Assembly: GCA_034336665.1 (NCBI GenBank)
Contig: JAPFBE010000032.1
Coordinates: forward strand, 3,286,001 to 3,350,000
Reading direction: 5' to 3'
DNA length: 64,000 bases
Source: Luscinia megarhynchos
Lineage: Eukaryota > Chordata > Aves > Passeriformes > Turdidae
Shown: positions 1 through 9,845 of the stretch, piece after piece
Numbering within the stretch: the first letter of the stretch is position 1
How the letters are laid out: the number at the start of each line of letters is the position of its first letter
The notes under the pieces: model-generated
The model's database searches: none
What the model was told of the DNA's origin: nothing
The model's input: only the letters and a program-made list of their open reading frames with translations
Made by a program: the position numbers and the translations under genes

Positions 1-581
1 TTTAACATCCACATATAACTCAAATTCCTTTTCTGAGTCTGGAAGAGCTAAGACTGGGGCATTAGCCAATTTGTCTTTTAATTTTCTCCCTGCCTCAATC
101 ATATCTGTATACATTCCACTTCAACGGATCTTTTCTCAACATATCAACACTATTTGTCCATCTCCTGTTGTCGAGACTCCTTGACTGTCCCATATTGCTC
201 CCCCTGGGAATAGATTGTCAAGACCCCTTCTCGACTTTCACTTATTGCCCCCTTTGGGCATCTATGTCCTTAATTACTTCTGGGAGAATGTGTAAACCAA
301 CTCCACATTCTTCCAAGGGATTATTCGGAGATATTTTGGGATCATCATCCCTTCTGCTGGGGGCCCTTCCCAGCTTTACCTTTGCAACCCTCCATGGGTG
401 CCCTCTCAGGTTTACCTGTGCTACCCTCCATGGGTGCCCTCCCAGGTTTACTTCCTGAAGGTCCCATTTTACTCATTGGTGAGATTTTCAGTGGTCCTTT
501 ACTTGTGGGCTCTTCATCAACCCCCCCCCCGGTCCACCCCTCATCTGTCTCATGGACAGTCTCAGTAACCCAGTCAATCAT
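1..581 (-). pseudogene. gag: Class I ERV gag leader/matrix fused to an RT fragment (deleted)
   Basis: On the minus strand this is the 5' coding end of a gamma-like (class I) ERV. Residues from about 581 to 170 read as gag leader and matrix, and match the plus-strand copy at 57080-57360 (shared DNA 'gagactgtcca.gagacagatga' and the segment around 'ctcccagaagtaattaaggacat'). The last 120 bases read KLKDKLANAPVLALP, the RT thumb/connection region also seen at 48890-49000. Most of gag, protease and N-terminal RT is therefore deleted between about 170 and 120. The segment near 345-460 has a repeated GRAPMEG/ERAPMEG peptide made by a 30-bp duplication. No function is expected. The element continues left of the window. 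Confidence 0.7.
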
Positions 582-599
582 CTAGTGCCAGCCAGCACC

Positions 600-1190
600 A
601 AGGGGAGCTGATAACTGAAACTGGGTGAGGTATGCCTTCGGCTCCGCTCGCTGCTCGCCACCCCTGGACCATGGAAATATCCCAGACAAATTGTCAGGAC
701 AATTAATCCACAAATGCAAGGATTCATAGACATGGACTCTGCTTATTCCAACAAAGCAAAGCCTGTTTATTACACCAGTTTACCAGTATATATAGGTCAC
801 TATGTTCATACAAAATTTTCCACTCCGACCCCTTTGTCCCGGTCCCCTTTAGAAACACAATCTTCTGATTGTCCCTCTTACGCTAGTAATGTCCTTGTTA
901 TCTCTTTTGCCATCAAAGTCCTTGTTGCATTTTCCTTCATCAAAGTGGTCAGCGTCAGAGGGTCAGAGTGACCAGACATGATGTCGTCACTTCTGTTCTT
1001 GCCTTGAATTTCTCTCTCCCACTGCTTCCAGGGCAAGAAGGTAGGTGGCGCTGCCTGATTCAGCTTCTATAGCTGTCTGATCTTCCACACACAAATACCA
1101 GAGGTTTATGTCCAAAAAGGAGAAAGAGGAGTCCTGTAACTTTACTTGAATAAAGGGAGAGGCCATGGGGCATTTTTCCATGGGTCTCTC
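600..1190 (-). mobile_element. Class I LTR sequence, minus strand (composite)
   Basis: On the minus strand there is TATATATA (787-794) followed closely by AATAAA (766-771), and a U5-like end TTAATTGTCCTGACA ending at 692. That end matches the end of the solo LTR at 51216 (TTAATTTTTCTGACA). Just inside lies a decayed TGTCTGGGAT, the 3' half of a proline-type primer binding site. A second LTR end with the same R/U5 (tttattcaagtaaagttacagg) lies at 1074-1190, so two LTR pieces of one family appear abutted. The outer U3 boundary is unclear. Confidence 0.6.
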
Positions 1191-1245
1191 GAATTGTTAG
1201 AGGACACAAACGGCACAAAGATATCTGTGTGCCGATGACCTATAT

Positions 1246-1953
1246 ATGCAACAAACCCGATGGAAAACCATGGAGCAAGGGATCCAACGACTAAGGGAAA
1301 TGGCAGTGGAGGAGATCATTTTTTCGGAGGATATAACAACTAGGAATTCGGACCTGGTCCCATTCACACCGGTGATGTGGAGAAAACTTGTGAGATTCGG
1401 GCCATCTGAATACGCCTCTGCCTTAGCAATAATGAAGCGGGAAGAGGTACATGAGACAGTTCTTGATATGGCTAAGAATCTTCGAGCCTATGCGGATGCT
1501 GTGCATGGCCCAACACATGCCAGAATCGCAGCCGTGAAAACACGCTTGCAGAACTTAGAGGACAAGATAGAGGAAAATCATAAGAGACTCAGGGAGGAGA
1601 TTAAGAAGGACCTCCTCCAAATTTCAGCTGTGTAAATTAGACGTCCTGGTATCCAACGCAGACATGTCCCCGATGGGGAGAGGAGGTATACTCCTCGAGC
1701 CGAGTTGTGGTTTTTCTTGCAGGATTCTGGAGAGAACATGAGGAGATGGGATGGGAAGCCTACGGCTGCTCTGGCACAATGGGTGCGTGATCTGAAGGAA
1801 GGCAAGATTAAAAGAGGAAGTTCCGCCAAAAGGAGAGCTGCTCCTGTTTCCCGTAGTCAAAATGCCAAACATGATAATGATAATGACATGTCTGACCCTC
1901 TTGAGGGCACTTCTAAGACCTATGCCCCGGAAAAGAAGAATAATCAGGCTTAG
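1246..1953 (+). pseudogene. gag: ERVL gag, C-terminal part (element A)
   Basis: One reading frame runs from 1246 to 1953 with a single in-frame TAA at 1633-1635. The first part is alpha-helical and charged (RLQNLEDKIEENHKRLREE, coiled-coil-like). After the stop comes LWFFLQDSGENMRRWDGKP and then DPLEG, which aligns with LWFFLRDHGEDMGKWDGKP of element B at about 47785. No Cys-His zinc knuckle is visible. The N-terminal half, including the membrane segment present in B, is lost at the 5' truncation. Confidence 0.7.
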
Positions 1954-2047
1954 AGGGGCCCTGCCTCTAGCCAGGGTGAGGCGAGGGAGAACCGTGTTTT
2001 TTTGGACCGTGTGGATTCGGTGGCCTGGCACATCAAAACCACGGAAG

Positions 2048-2440
2048 TAGAAAGCTTTAGTGGATGCAGGAGCACAGTGTACGATAATTCCATCAAGATA
2101 TGTGGGGGAAAAATCCGTTTCTATTGCTGGTGTGACAGGTGGATTGCAGGACTTTACCATAGTGGAAGCTGAAGTGAGTTTAACTGGAAAGGAGTGGAGG
2201 AAACATCTTATTGTGACTGGTCCAGAGGCCCCATGTATTTTGGGAATAGATTACCTCCGAAGTGGGTATTTTAAGGACCCAAAAGGTCTTAAGTGGGTAT
2301 TTGGAATAGCTGCTGTGATGTCAGAGCACATTCGGCAACTGAATACCTTGCCTGGACTATCTGAAAATCCAATTACTGTAGGACTTGTGAAAGGGGAAGA
2401 GCAACGGGTACCAATTACACTTCAGTGGTACATCGCCGGC
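2048..2440 (+). pseudogene. pro: ERVL retroviral aspartic protease (element A), DTG changed to DAG
   Basis: The frame reads LVDAGAQCTIIPS, then VEAEVSLTGKEWRKHLIVTGP and LGIDYLRSGYF, matching the protease of element B (LVDTGSQCTLIPS). The catalytic triplet Asp-Thr-Gly is Asp-Ala-Gly here (codon GCA at 2066-2068). The enzyme would cleave Gag-Pol as a dimer, but loss of the Thr makes activity doubtful. The frame is open to 2467 and overlaps the start of the RT frame. A stop separates it from gag. Confidence 0.75.
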
Positions 2441-3818
2441 AATGTAGGACAACTCGAGATGCTGTGATCCCCATCCATAAGATGATCCGGGAGCTAGAGA
2501 GCCAAGGGGTGGTTAGCAAAACCCACTCACCCTTCAACAGCCCCATCTGGCCTGTGCGCACGCCTGATGGAGAATGGAGATTGACTGTGGACTACCGCGC
2601 ATTGAATGAAGTCACCCCACCGCTGAATGCTGCCGTGCCGGACATGCTGGAACTCCAGTACGAGCTAGAGTCCAAGGCAGCAAGGTGGTATGCCACCATT
2701 GACATTGCCAATGCGTTTTTCTCCATTCCTCTGGCAGCAGAGTGCAGGCCTCAGTTTGCTTTCACCTGGAGGGACGTCCTACCATCTGCCATGGGCTGAT
2801 CCAGGCTGCACTGGAAAAAGGTGAGGCTCCAGAACATTTGCAGTACATCGATGACATCATTGTGTGGGGAAATACAGCAGAAGAAGTGTTTGAGAAAGGA
2901 GAGGAAATTATCCAAATCCTCCTGGAAGCTGGTTTTGCCATTAAGAAGAGTAAAGTTAAGGGACCTGCTCGTGAGATCCAGTTCCTAGGAGTGAAGTGGC
3001 AAGATGGAAGACGTCAGATTCCCACTGATGTAATTAACAAAATCACAGCTATGTCTCCACCCACTAACAAGAAAGAAACACAAGCTTTCTTGGGTGCTAT
3101 AGGCTTTTGGAGAATGCACATCCCGGAGTACAGTCAGATTGTGAGCCCTCTTTACCAGGTCACTCGGAAGAAGAATGATTTCCATTGGGGCCCCGAACAA
3201 CAGCAAGCCTTCGCCCAGATTAAACAAGAAATTGCCCATGCAGTAGCCCTTGGCCCAGTTAGGACGGGGCCAAATGTGAAGAATGTGCTCTACTCTGCAG
3301 CCGGGAACTACGGTTTGTCTTGGAGTCTGTGGCAGAAGGTGCCTGGTGAGACCCGAGGCCGACCCCTGGGATTTTGGAGCAGAAGTTACAGAGGATCGGA
3401 AGGCAACTATACCCCAACAGAGAAGGAAATCTTGGCCGCCTATGAGGGAGTCCAAGCTGCTTCAGAAGTGATCGGCACAGAAGCACAACTCCTCTTGGCA
3501 CCCCGACTGCCAGTGCTGGGGTGGATGTTCAGCAGAAAGGTTCCCTCCACCCACCATGCCACCAGTGCCACATGGAGCAAGTGGATTGCCCTCATCACTC
3601 AGCGCGCCCGGATTGGAAAACTCAATCGCCCCAGGATTTTAGAAATAATTACAAACTGGCCAGAAGGTGAAAGATTCAGTGTCACAGATGAGGAAGAAGA
3701 ACCAGTGACCCGGGCTGAAAAAGCTCCACCATGCAGCCAGCTACCGGCAGAGGAAGCACGTTACGCTCTATTCACCGATGGGTCCTGTCGCATCGTAGGG
3801 ATGAACCGGAGGTGGTAA
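2425..3818 (+). pseudogene. pol: ERVL reverse transcriptase (element A)
   Basis: Two overlapping frames (2425-2799 and 2742-3818) make up RT. The first holds the fingers (SPIWPVRTPDGEWRLTVDYRALN) and motif A (TIDIANAFFSIPL). The second starts in motif B (TICHGLIQ) and holds the active site YIDD at 2844-2855, followed by FLGVKW and the thumb/connection (TQAFLGAIGFWRMHIPEYS). Between FTWRD and TICHG the LPQG-containing stretch is missing, so a short deletion with frameshift lies near 2785-2800. The start of RNase H (ALFTDGSC) is in the same frame before a second shift near 3810. Confidence 0.8.
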
Positions 3819-4250
3819 GCAGCTGTATGGAGCCCGACACGACGGGTCGCAGAGGCCACTGAAGGAGAGGGCGGATCAAGTCAGCTTGCTGAACTTAAAG
3901 CTATTCAACTGGCCCTAGACGTTGCAGAAAGAGAGAAATGGCTGAAACTCTATGTGTACACTGATTCCTGGATGGTGGCCAATGCTCTGTGGGGATGGTT
4001 GAAGAAATGGAAAGAGGCGAACTGGCAGCGCAGAGGAAAACCAATTTGGGCTGCTGAAGAATGGAAAAACATCGCTACTCGGTTAGAGAAACTACCTGTG
4101 AAAGTTCGGCATGTAGACGCCCATGTCCCCAGAAGTAGAGCCAATGAAGAGCAGCAAAACAATCAGCAGGTAGATCAGGCTGCAAAGATAGGGGTGTCTA
4201 AGATAGATCTTGACTGGGAGCACAAGGGAGAGTTGTTCCTAGCACGATGA
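3819..4250 (+). pseudogene. pol: ERVL RNase H (element A)
   Basis: After the frameshift near 3810 the frame reads QLAELKAIQLAL, VYTDSWMVANAL, and QVDQAAKIG. With FTDGSC upstream, these supply the four acidic residues (D, E, D, D) of retroviral RNase H. The domain would degrade the RNA strand of the RNA:DNA hybrid. It ends at an in-frame TGA (4248-4250), after which the same frame continues into integrase, so this stop is one of the few late lesions in the 3' half of pol. Confidence 0.7.
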
Positions 4251-5090
4251 GCCCATGATGCCTCAGGCCACCAGGGTACAGATGCCACCTATAAGTGGGA
4301 ACGAGACCGAGGGGTGGATCTTACCATGGACAGCATAACACAAGTTATTCATGACTGTGACACCTGCGCTGCCATCAAGCAGGCCAAGCGAGTGAAGCCC
4401 CTCTGGTATGGTGGGCGGTGGTCCAAGTACAAGTATGGGGAGGCTTGGCAGATTGATTACATCACACTGCCTCAGACTCGCCAGGGTAAACGTTATGTGC
4501 TGACCATGGTGGAAGCCACCACCGGATGGTTGGAGACCTACCCTGTGTCCCATGCTACTGCTCGAAACACCATCTCGGGCCTGGAAAAGCAGGTCCTTTG
4601 GAGGCATGGTACCCCTGAGAGGATTGAGTCAGACAATGGGACTCATTTTAAAAATAACCTCATCAACACCTGGGCTAGGGAACACGGTATTGAGTGGGTG
4701 TACCACATCCCTTACCATGCACCAACTGCAGGTAAAATGGAGAGGTACAATGGATTGTTGAAGACCACCTTGAAAGCATTGGGTGGGGGGTCTTTTAAAA
4801 ACTGGGAACAACATCTAGCAAAGGCTACTTGGTTAGTTAACACCAGGGGTTCCATCAACCGAGCAGGTCCTGCCCAGTCTGACTCCCTTAATACAGTGGA
4901 TGGAGATAAAGTCCCAGTGGCCCAAGTTAAAGTTTTGTTAGGAAAGGCAGTATGGGTTAATCCTGCCTCGAGTACAGGCAAACCCATTCGTGGGATTGTC
5001 TTTGCTCTAGGACCAGGATGTACATGGTGGGTAATGCAGAAAGATGGAACAACACGATGTGTACCTCAGGGAGATCTGATTGTGGGGTGA
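4251..5090 (+). CDS. pol: ERVL integrase (element A), open domain
   Basis: The frame is continuous with RNase H apart from the TGA at 4248. The zinc-binding region shows HDASGH and CDTC (HHCC type). The catalytic core has the D,D-35-E acids in QIDYI, ESDNGTH and KMERYN. The C-terminal domain is AVWVNPASSTGKPIRGIV followed by CVPQGDLIVG just before the stop at 5088. All three catalytic acids are present and the domain has no internal stop, unusual for an otherwise broken class III element. It would insert viral DNA into the host genome. No env follows; the next feature is a polypurine tract and LTR. Confidence 0.8.
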   Translation, partial: AHDASGHQGTDATYKWERDRGVDLTMDSITQVIHDCDTCAAIKQAKRVKPLWYGGRWSKYKYGEAWQIDYITLPQTRQGKRYVLTMVEATTGWLETYPVSHATARNTISGLEKQVLWRHGTPERIESDNGTHFKNNLINTWAREHGIEWVYHIPYHAPTAGKMERYNGLLKTTLKALGGGSFKNWEQHLAKATWLVNTRGSINRAGPAQSDSLNTVDGDKVPVAQVKVLLGKAVWVNPASSTGKPIRGIVFALGPGCTWWVMQKDGTTRCVPQGDLIVG

Positions 5091-5237
5091 GACAGAAGGA
5101 ATAACGTAAGTGTTGAAGGCCTGAGTAAGTAAAATGAGAGGAAACGTGCAAGTGTTGAAGGTTTGAGCAAGTAGATGAAAGCTTTTACATTGTATAGTGG
5201 TGTATATATCCCAATCGTGTGTCAATGTTCACGATGT

Positions 5238-5885
5238 GGGATAAGGGGTGGAATGTCCTGGGTTAGTGTTATGACTACTCCTCTCCCTGCCCCCCCCCAC
5301 CCCTCTCTGTCTGCACGGAGCTGCTGCCGCCGTGGCCGTTCCTCCCCCGCCCCGGCGGATCCCCCGGCTGCTGGGCTGCTGCTGGGCTGCTGCTTTTGCT
5401 GCTGCTGCTGGCCTGCTGCTGCTGCTTTTGCTGCTGCTTTTGCCGCTTTGGCTGCCGCTTTTTCCCCTAGCTTTTGCCCCAGCTTCTCCTGCCCCCAGCT
5501 GCTCCCTCTTTCTCTCTCCCTTCTTCCTCTCATCCCGAAGATCTGCACCGGCTCCGGACGGAGGGATCTGAACATCAGAGACTGCCTCTGGAAGCCTGCC
5601 AAAGAAGCTTTGCACCCTTCCCAGCAGGGATTGACCGAGCTCGTCCATCCTCACTCACCTTGGTGAAAACGTTTTGTGTCATCTGGGGATTGTTCTTTCC
5701 TGGTGCTGGGAAGTGGTTTTTTTTCTGTGTGTTTGTTAAAATAAACAAGTTTTTTCGACTTTTTTCCCTCGGAGGAAGTTCTTCCCGAACCCGGTAGTGG
5801 GAGGGGGAAGGAGTTCTGGGGGTTTATTTTCCTAGGGGGACTCCTTTGCGAGATATCTCCCGTAAATTTGTCCAAAACCAGGACA
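5238..5885 (+). mobile_element. ERVL A polypurine tract and 3' LTR
   Basis: The tract GGGATAAGGGGTGGAA (5238-5253) precedes an LTR that starts TGTCCTGGGTTAG (5254) and ends CCAAAACCAGGACA (5885), 632 bp. It has AATAAA near 5740. The GC-rich middle (5380-5470) is a run of CTG/CTT-type triplets that gives poly-Leu/Ala/Ser peptides in six frames, but it is LTR sequence. The same start and end signatures recur at 45907 and in the solo LTR at 57604-58379. Confidence 0.8.
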
Positions 5886-6116
5886 AGGACGCACCCTCTT
5901 TTTTATCCTAATTACTTGGCTGTATTTCTTTCTCTCTTTCCCCATTGGCTGAGGTTTTTGAGAGGTACAGACTTCCTAAAACACCTAATACCTAAGACCC
6001 TCTTCTAATGTATATCCCCTCTCACTTTTCTTTTTCCTTGTTTCTCTGTTCTTTTTCTCTAAATCCAGAGATGTATCACATTATTCTTTTTCCCCTTTCC
6101 CTGGCCTTGAAGAGAC
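5886..6116. other. Short unassigned AT/pyrimidine-rich spacer
   Basis: Between two ERVL-type LTRs. I see no coding sequence or recognisable element in this roughly 230-base stretch. Confidence 0.4.
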
Positions 6117-6691
6117 TGCAGCAGCAATCCTTCAGAGGCTTTTGGTTTTTCTTGAACTGTTTGGTTTGGTTTTGGTCTGAGATGAGACACTCGACAGGAG
6201 ATGGTCAGCCAGGACCTGTGGGAGTCAACAAGAGAAAGGGCATCACAATCCACCACAAAATCCACTCCACCTGTGCTCTGAGGCAGAGACCAGTGCCAGA
6301 GGTTCAACGGGTTCCTATCTGTTTAGCCTGAGCTGCTGCATAAACTTTTTTGCCCTTCCCTGAGGAAAAAAATCAGCTCCATTTTGTTCCCCCTTGCCAT
6401 GTGGGCAGCCAATTTGTTTCTTCCCCTGGCATTTTGGTGGGGATTTTTGGTTGTTTTGTTTTTCTGTTGAGGGTGGGGGTGGTAAGCTTCTGACAGTTAA
6501 ATATCTCGCATTTATTCTTTTTTTTTTCCCCATGATGTGAGGGCACTTTTTCAATAAACAGTTGGAGTTTTTTCACTTTGACCCACTGGTATTCATTTTC
6601 TCATTGCTAGAAAGGAAGTGCTGAAGCTCTTTTCTTTAGAGGAAACACTAATTCCAGAGTTTTCTCCTAAATTTGTCTCTAGACTGGGACA
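6117..6691 (+). mobile_element. ERVL-type LTR (probable solo), plus strand
   Basis: The 3' end TTTTCTCCTAAATTTGTCTCTAGAC..GGGACA (to 6691) matches the ends of the ERVL LTRs at 5885 and (minus) 57604. AATAAA is at 6553-6558. A 5-bp GAGAC at 6112-6116 and again at 6692-6696 could be the target-site duplication, giving a 575-bp LTR, but the proposed start (TGCAGC) does not match the usual TGTCCTGG, so the 5' boundary is tentative. Confidence 0.5.
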
Positions 6692-6721
6692 GAGACTAAG
6701 GCCATAGAGACCAGAATTTTT

Positions 6722-7460
6722 ATGTACACGGGAACCAGAGAATTCTGGAGGAATACCGGAAGCCATAGAAAATGCTGTGACACCCTTGGTTTGGGACAGT
6801 GGAGCTCCAGGACATTCCCGATGAGCTCAGCCTGTGTTATACTAAAACCTGGATCAAAACTGGTAAGGCAGAAGCAATATCCTTTAAAATTAGAAGCTAG
6901 AAGGGAAATTGAGAGCCTAATAGGAAATTTCAGGGAATCTGGATTATTGATAGAATGTGAATCAGAATACAATACTCCTATTTTGCCAATTAAAAAACTG
7001 GGACAGACAGGTTCAGGTTAGTACAAAACCTATGAGTGATTAATCAAATAGTTCAGGATATCCACCCTGCTTTAGTCAATCCCTATGCCCTGTTAACACT
7101 CCTTACAGAATATCACCAATGGTTTACAGTGATAGATTCGCCTTCTTTTGCAGACCTCTCTATAAACAAAATCAGAGCATTTTTGCCTTTGAATTGGAAA
7201 ATCCCCAAACTGGTCAGAAGACTGCTTACCTGGACTGTGTTACCACAAGGATTTAAATAGTCCATTGTTTTTTGGGAATCAACTGGCAAAAGAATTGGAG
7301 ACCTGAAAGAAAGAGAACCCCAAAGGGTTGGTCCTACAGTATGATAGCATCTTACTAGCAATTGGAACTAGTGAAAAGTGCATAGAATTGACTATCAGTC
7401 TTCTAAATTTCCCAGGTCAAGAGGCTACAAAGTACCCAGGGAAAAAGCTCAAATCATGAG
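6722..7460 (+). pseudogene. pol: Class I ERV reverse transcriptase remnant
   Basis: The open stretch 6722-7021 contains LVRQKQYPLKLEARREIESL and LLIECESEYNTPILPIKK, the fingers of a HERV-I-like class I RT. The following frame has INQIVQDIHPALVNPYALL, then LTWTVLPQGFK (motif B, about 7227-7257) before a stop. Frameshifts and stops every 100-250 bases show old decay. It would have copied viral RNA to DNA. It lies directly after an ERVL LTR, so its own gag and 5' LTR are missing. Confidence 0.7.
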
Positions 7461-8229
7461 GCAGCAAGTTACCTACCTTGGGATTGAAATAATTCCAGGC
7501 CATCGGAAATTTGGAACAGAATAAAAAGAAGCCATCTGCCAGGTACCCCAACCTGCGACTGCCCGAGATTTAAGAGCATTCTTGGGCATGGCTGGGTGAT
7601 GAAGATTGTGGGTCTTGAATTATGGACTTTTAGTTGAATCACTGTATGAGCTTTTAAAGGAGGCCCCAGAAGGACCTTGAATTTAATCTCCTGAGAGTGA
7701 ACATGTGTTCTGTAACTTAAAGATGGCCCTGATGTCTGCACCTGCCTTAGGACTTCCAGACTTAAAAAACCCTTTGAGCTTTTTGTGCGCAACCTACAGC
7801 ATCTCGGCCTTGGAGTTCTGGTTCAGAAGGTAGGAGACTTCAAGAGGCCTGTGGGGTACTTTCCAAAACAACTTGACAGTGTCAGCCAGGGATGGCCCGG
7901 ATACCTGTGAGCTGTAGTAGCAACTGTTGTCCTCATCCAAGAGGCCAGGAAATTGACTTTGAGACAAAAGATAGTAGTGTGCACTCCACACACTGTAACC
8001 ACTGTATTAGGCCAAAAAGGGGGACATTGGCTTTCCCTGAGCCATATGTTGAATTATCAGATTGTTCTAATGGAGGAAGATGTGGAGTTGAAAGTAACCA
8101 CAGCAGTAAATCCTGCCCAATTCCTGAACACCTCAATGCAAAGGGAAGAGCAGCTAACCCATGATTGCTTACAGACAATTGAGCAAGTTTATGCAAGCCG
8201 ACCAGACCTACAAGATGCACCAATTGAAG
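7461..8229 (+). pseudogene. pol: Class I ERV RT thumb/connection, heavily decayed
   Basis: This stretch joins the RT and RNase H remnants of one element. Fragments such as QVTYLGIEI-like and GHWLSLSHMLNYQIVLMEED (about 8017-8076) are the connection domain of class I pol, spread over different frames. No continuous frame is left. Confidence 0.5.
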
Positions 8230-8660
8230 ATCCAGAGACAGTTTTTTACAGATGGAAGTAGCTTTAAGCAAGATGGAAGATGAAAAGCCAGCTATGCCAT
8301 AGTCACCTTAACCAAGGTAATAGAAGCTGCACCGCTGCCTGTGGACACCTCAGCACAAAGGCCAGAACTTGGCTACAAAGAGCCCTGGATTTGGCAGCAG
8401 GAAAAAGAGTAAACATATGGACTGACGTGAAATATGCTTTTAGCATTGTTCATGCCCTTGGAGCCATATGGAAAGAAAGAGGTCTATTAACAGCACAGGG
8501 ATCTCCAATTAAATATAAACAAGAAATACTGTCCCTCCTCGATGCTGTCCAACTGCACAAAGAAGTGGCTGTACTACACTGCAAAGTACACCAACATGGG
8601 AATTCCCAAATTCATGTAGGAAATAGACTTGTGGCTAAAGCTGCATGAGAGGTTGCATAA
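8230..8660 (+). pseudogene. pol: Class I ERV RNase H remnant
   Basis: QTVFYRWK-type and FYTDGSSF codons near 8240-8265 mark the first catalytic Asp, and GKRVNIWTDVKYAFSIVHA (frame 8280-8648) the later one. The segment then reads KEVAVLHCKVHQHGNSQIHV and ends at GNRLVAKAA. In the last motif the usual Asp of GNRxADxAA is not seen (LVAKAA). Stops and shifts separate the N-terminal and C-terminal halves. Confidence 0.65.
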
Positions 8661-9250
8661 CAAGGCATCCTAGTGTTAATACCTGAGAAAACTATTTCAC
8701 TTCCAGAAGTTAGCCCTGAATATAGTCAAGCAGATTTAAAATTAACTACTTATCTAAAAGCCCAGAATAAAGAGGGCGGATAGCTAGTAACTCCTAATAA
8801 CTAACACATTTTATATCTGAAGTATTACAGCAACGTAGTAAAGAGTTTGGTGCAAGTTAGGACTTACATATTCCATGGAGACCACAATCTACCGGAAGGC
8901 TCGAGCAAACTAATCAAACTTCAAAGAGACAAATTAGCAAAATGTGCCAGGAAACTTCTTTGAAATGACCACAGGTATTACCATTAGCTTTGTTATGAGT
9001 TAGGGTGCAACTCTGAACTAACCTGAAGGTGAATCCATATGAGTTGATGTTTGGGAGACTGTATTCTGTTACAACTTTCCCTGGATCCGAGAAACAAATT
9101 GGGAAACAGTAAATTGAACAGTATTTAATTTCATTGAGAGAATCTTTGAATGAGCTAAAAAGATTTATGATTCTCTCAGAACTTCTCACTCTAGACACTT
9201 GTGGTGGTACATCCCTCCCCTCCCCTTCTTTTTTTCCAGGCCACACTGTG
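8661..9250 (+). pseudogene. pol: Class I ERV integrase remnant (deleted core)
   Basis: A decayed frame gives LEQTNQTSKRQISKMCQET and NPYELMFGRLYS (around 9030-9060), typical of the end of the class I integrase core. The D,D,E residues are not visible, so the core is largely deleted. Confidence rests on the NPYELMFGR-like motif and its position after RNase H. Confidence 0.5.
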
Positions 9251-9845
9251 ATCTGAGAAATGCTTGTTAGGCCTCAGCAGTAACAAACAGCACCTGGGCT
9301 CAGCTCTTCTTGATCTTATCAGAAGCAGTCTGTTCCCAGGAACTTCTGCTGTCTAACGAAGTCCTATTTTCTTTATGAACAGCTTTGGAAACTATTTTTC
9401 TTCCCTGAATGAGAGAACATTCATGTTCTCACACTTTCAAAGAGTGTCAACCCAAACTGTGTCCAGGATGAAACATTGTTCTGACTAAAGCTTGCTCTCT
9501 TGTGACCCTATAAACAGAGGTCCAAAATGAGAACCTTTGAACTCTTCTGGATCGCAGTAGGCTGCCACCAGCAACCTCCCTCTGAGTGGGACACCTCTCA
9601 GAGCCAGCGAACTGTCACATTTGCTATACTTGGAGGATCGCCGTATGATGACGAGTCCTGGGCTGATACCCCCACTCAAGGCCCAACCCTTCGCCCATTG
9701 GGGAGATGCAAAGGTATCTGAAGTTACTATTTCACTTACCTTTGAGGGAAATTTTTCACTGGTGACCTGCACTGACTCTTTATGTCTGGGTGCATACATG
9801 TGCACATATGCTATAGCAAATCTGGGAGAAATGCTGCTTTCTTAG
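9251..9845 (+). pseudogene. env: Probable class I env surface-subunit remnant
   Basis: Position after integrase and before the 3' LTR suggests env. An open stretch from 9621 to 9845 reads LYLEDRRMMTSPG ... LTFEGNFSLVTCTDSLCLG. I recognise no diagnostic SU or TM motif (no CWxC, no CX6CC), so the call is positional. Confidence 0.3.

Larger units (their letters stand above)
1233..5885 (+). mobile_element. ERVL (class III) element A, 5'-truncated, plus strand
   Basis: The order is gag (partial), pro, RT, RNase H, integrase, polypurine tract and 3' LTR, with no env. That is the ERVL layout. Gag and pro match element B at 45986-48486 at protein level (WDGKP, DPLEG, QLNTLPGLSENP). The 5' LTR and N-terminal gag are missing; the break is near 1233, beside a class I LTR and a short palindrome. 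Breaks seen: stop at 1633, frameshift and small deletion near 2790, frameshift near 3810, stop at 4248. Integrase is otherwise open. It belongs to the spuma-related class III. Confidence 0.85.

Noticed and set aside
5175..5666. Ala/Leu-rich frames on both strands
   Set aside because: They come from CTG/CTT triplet runs inside the ERVL LTR.
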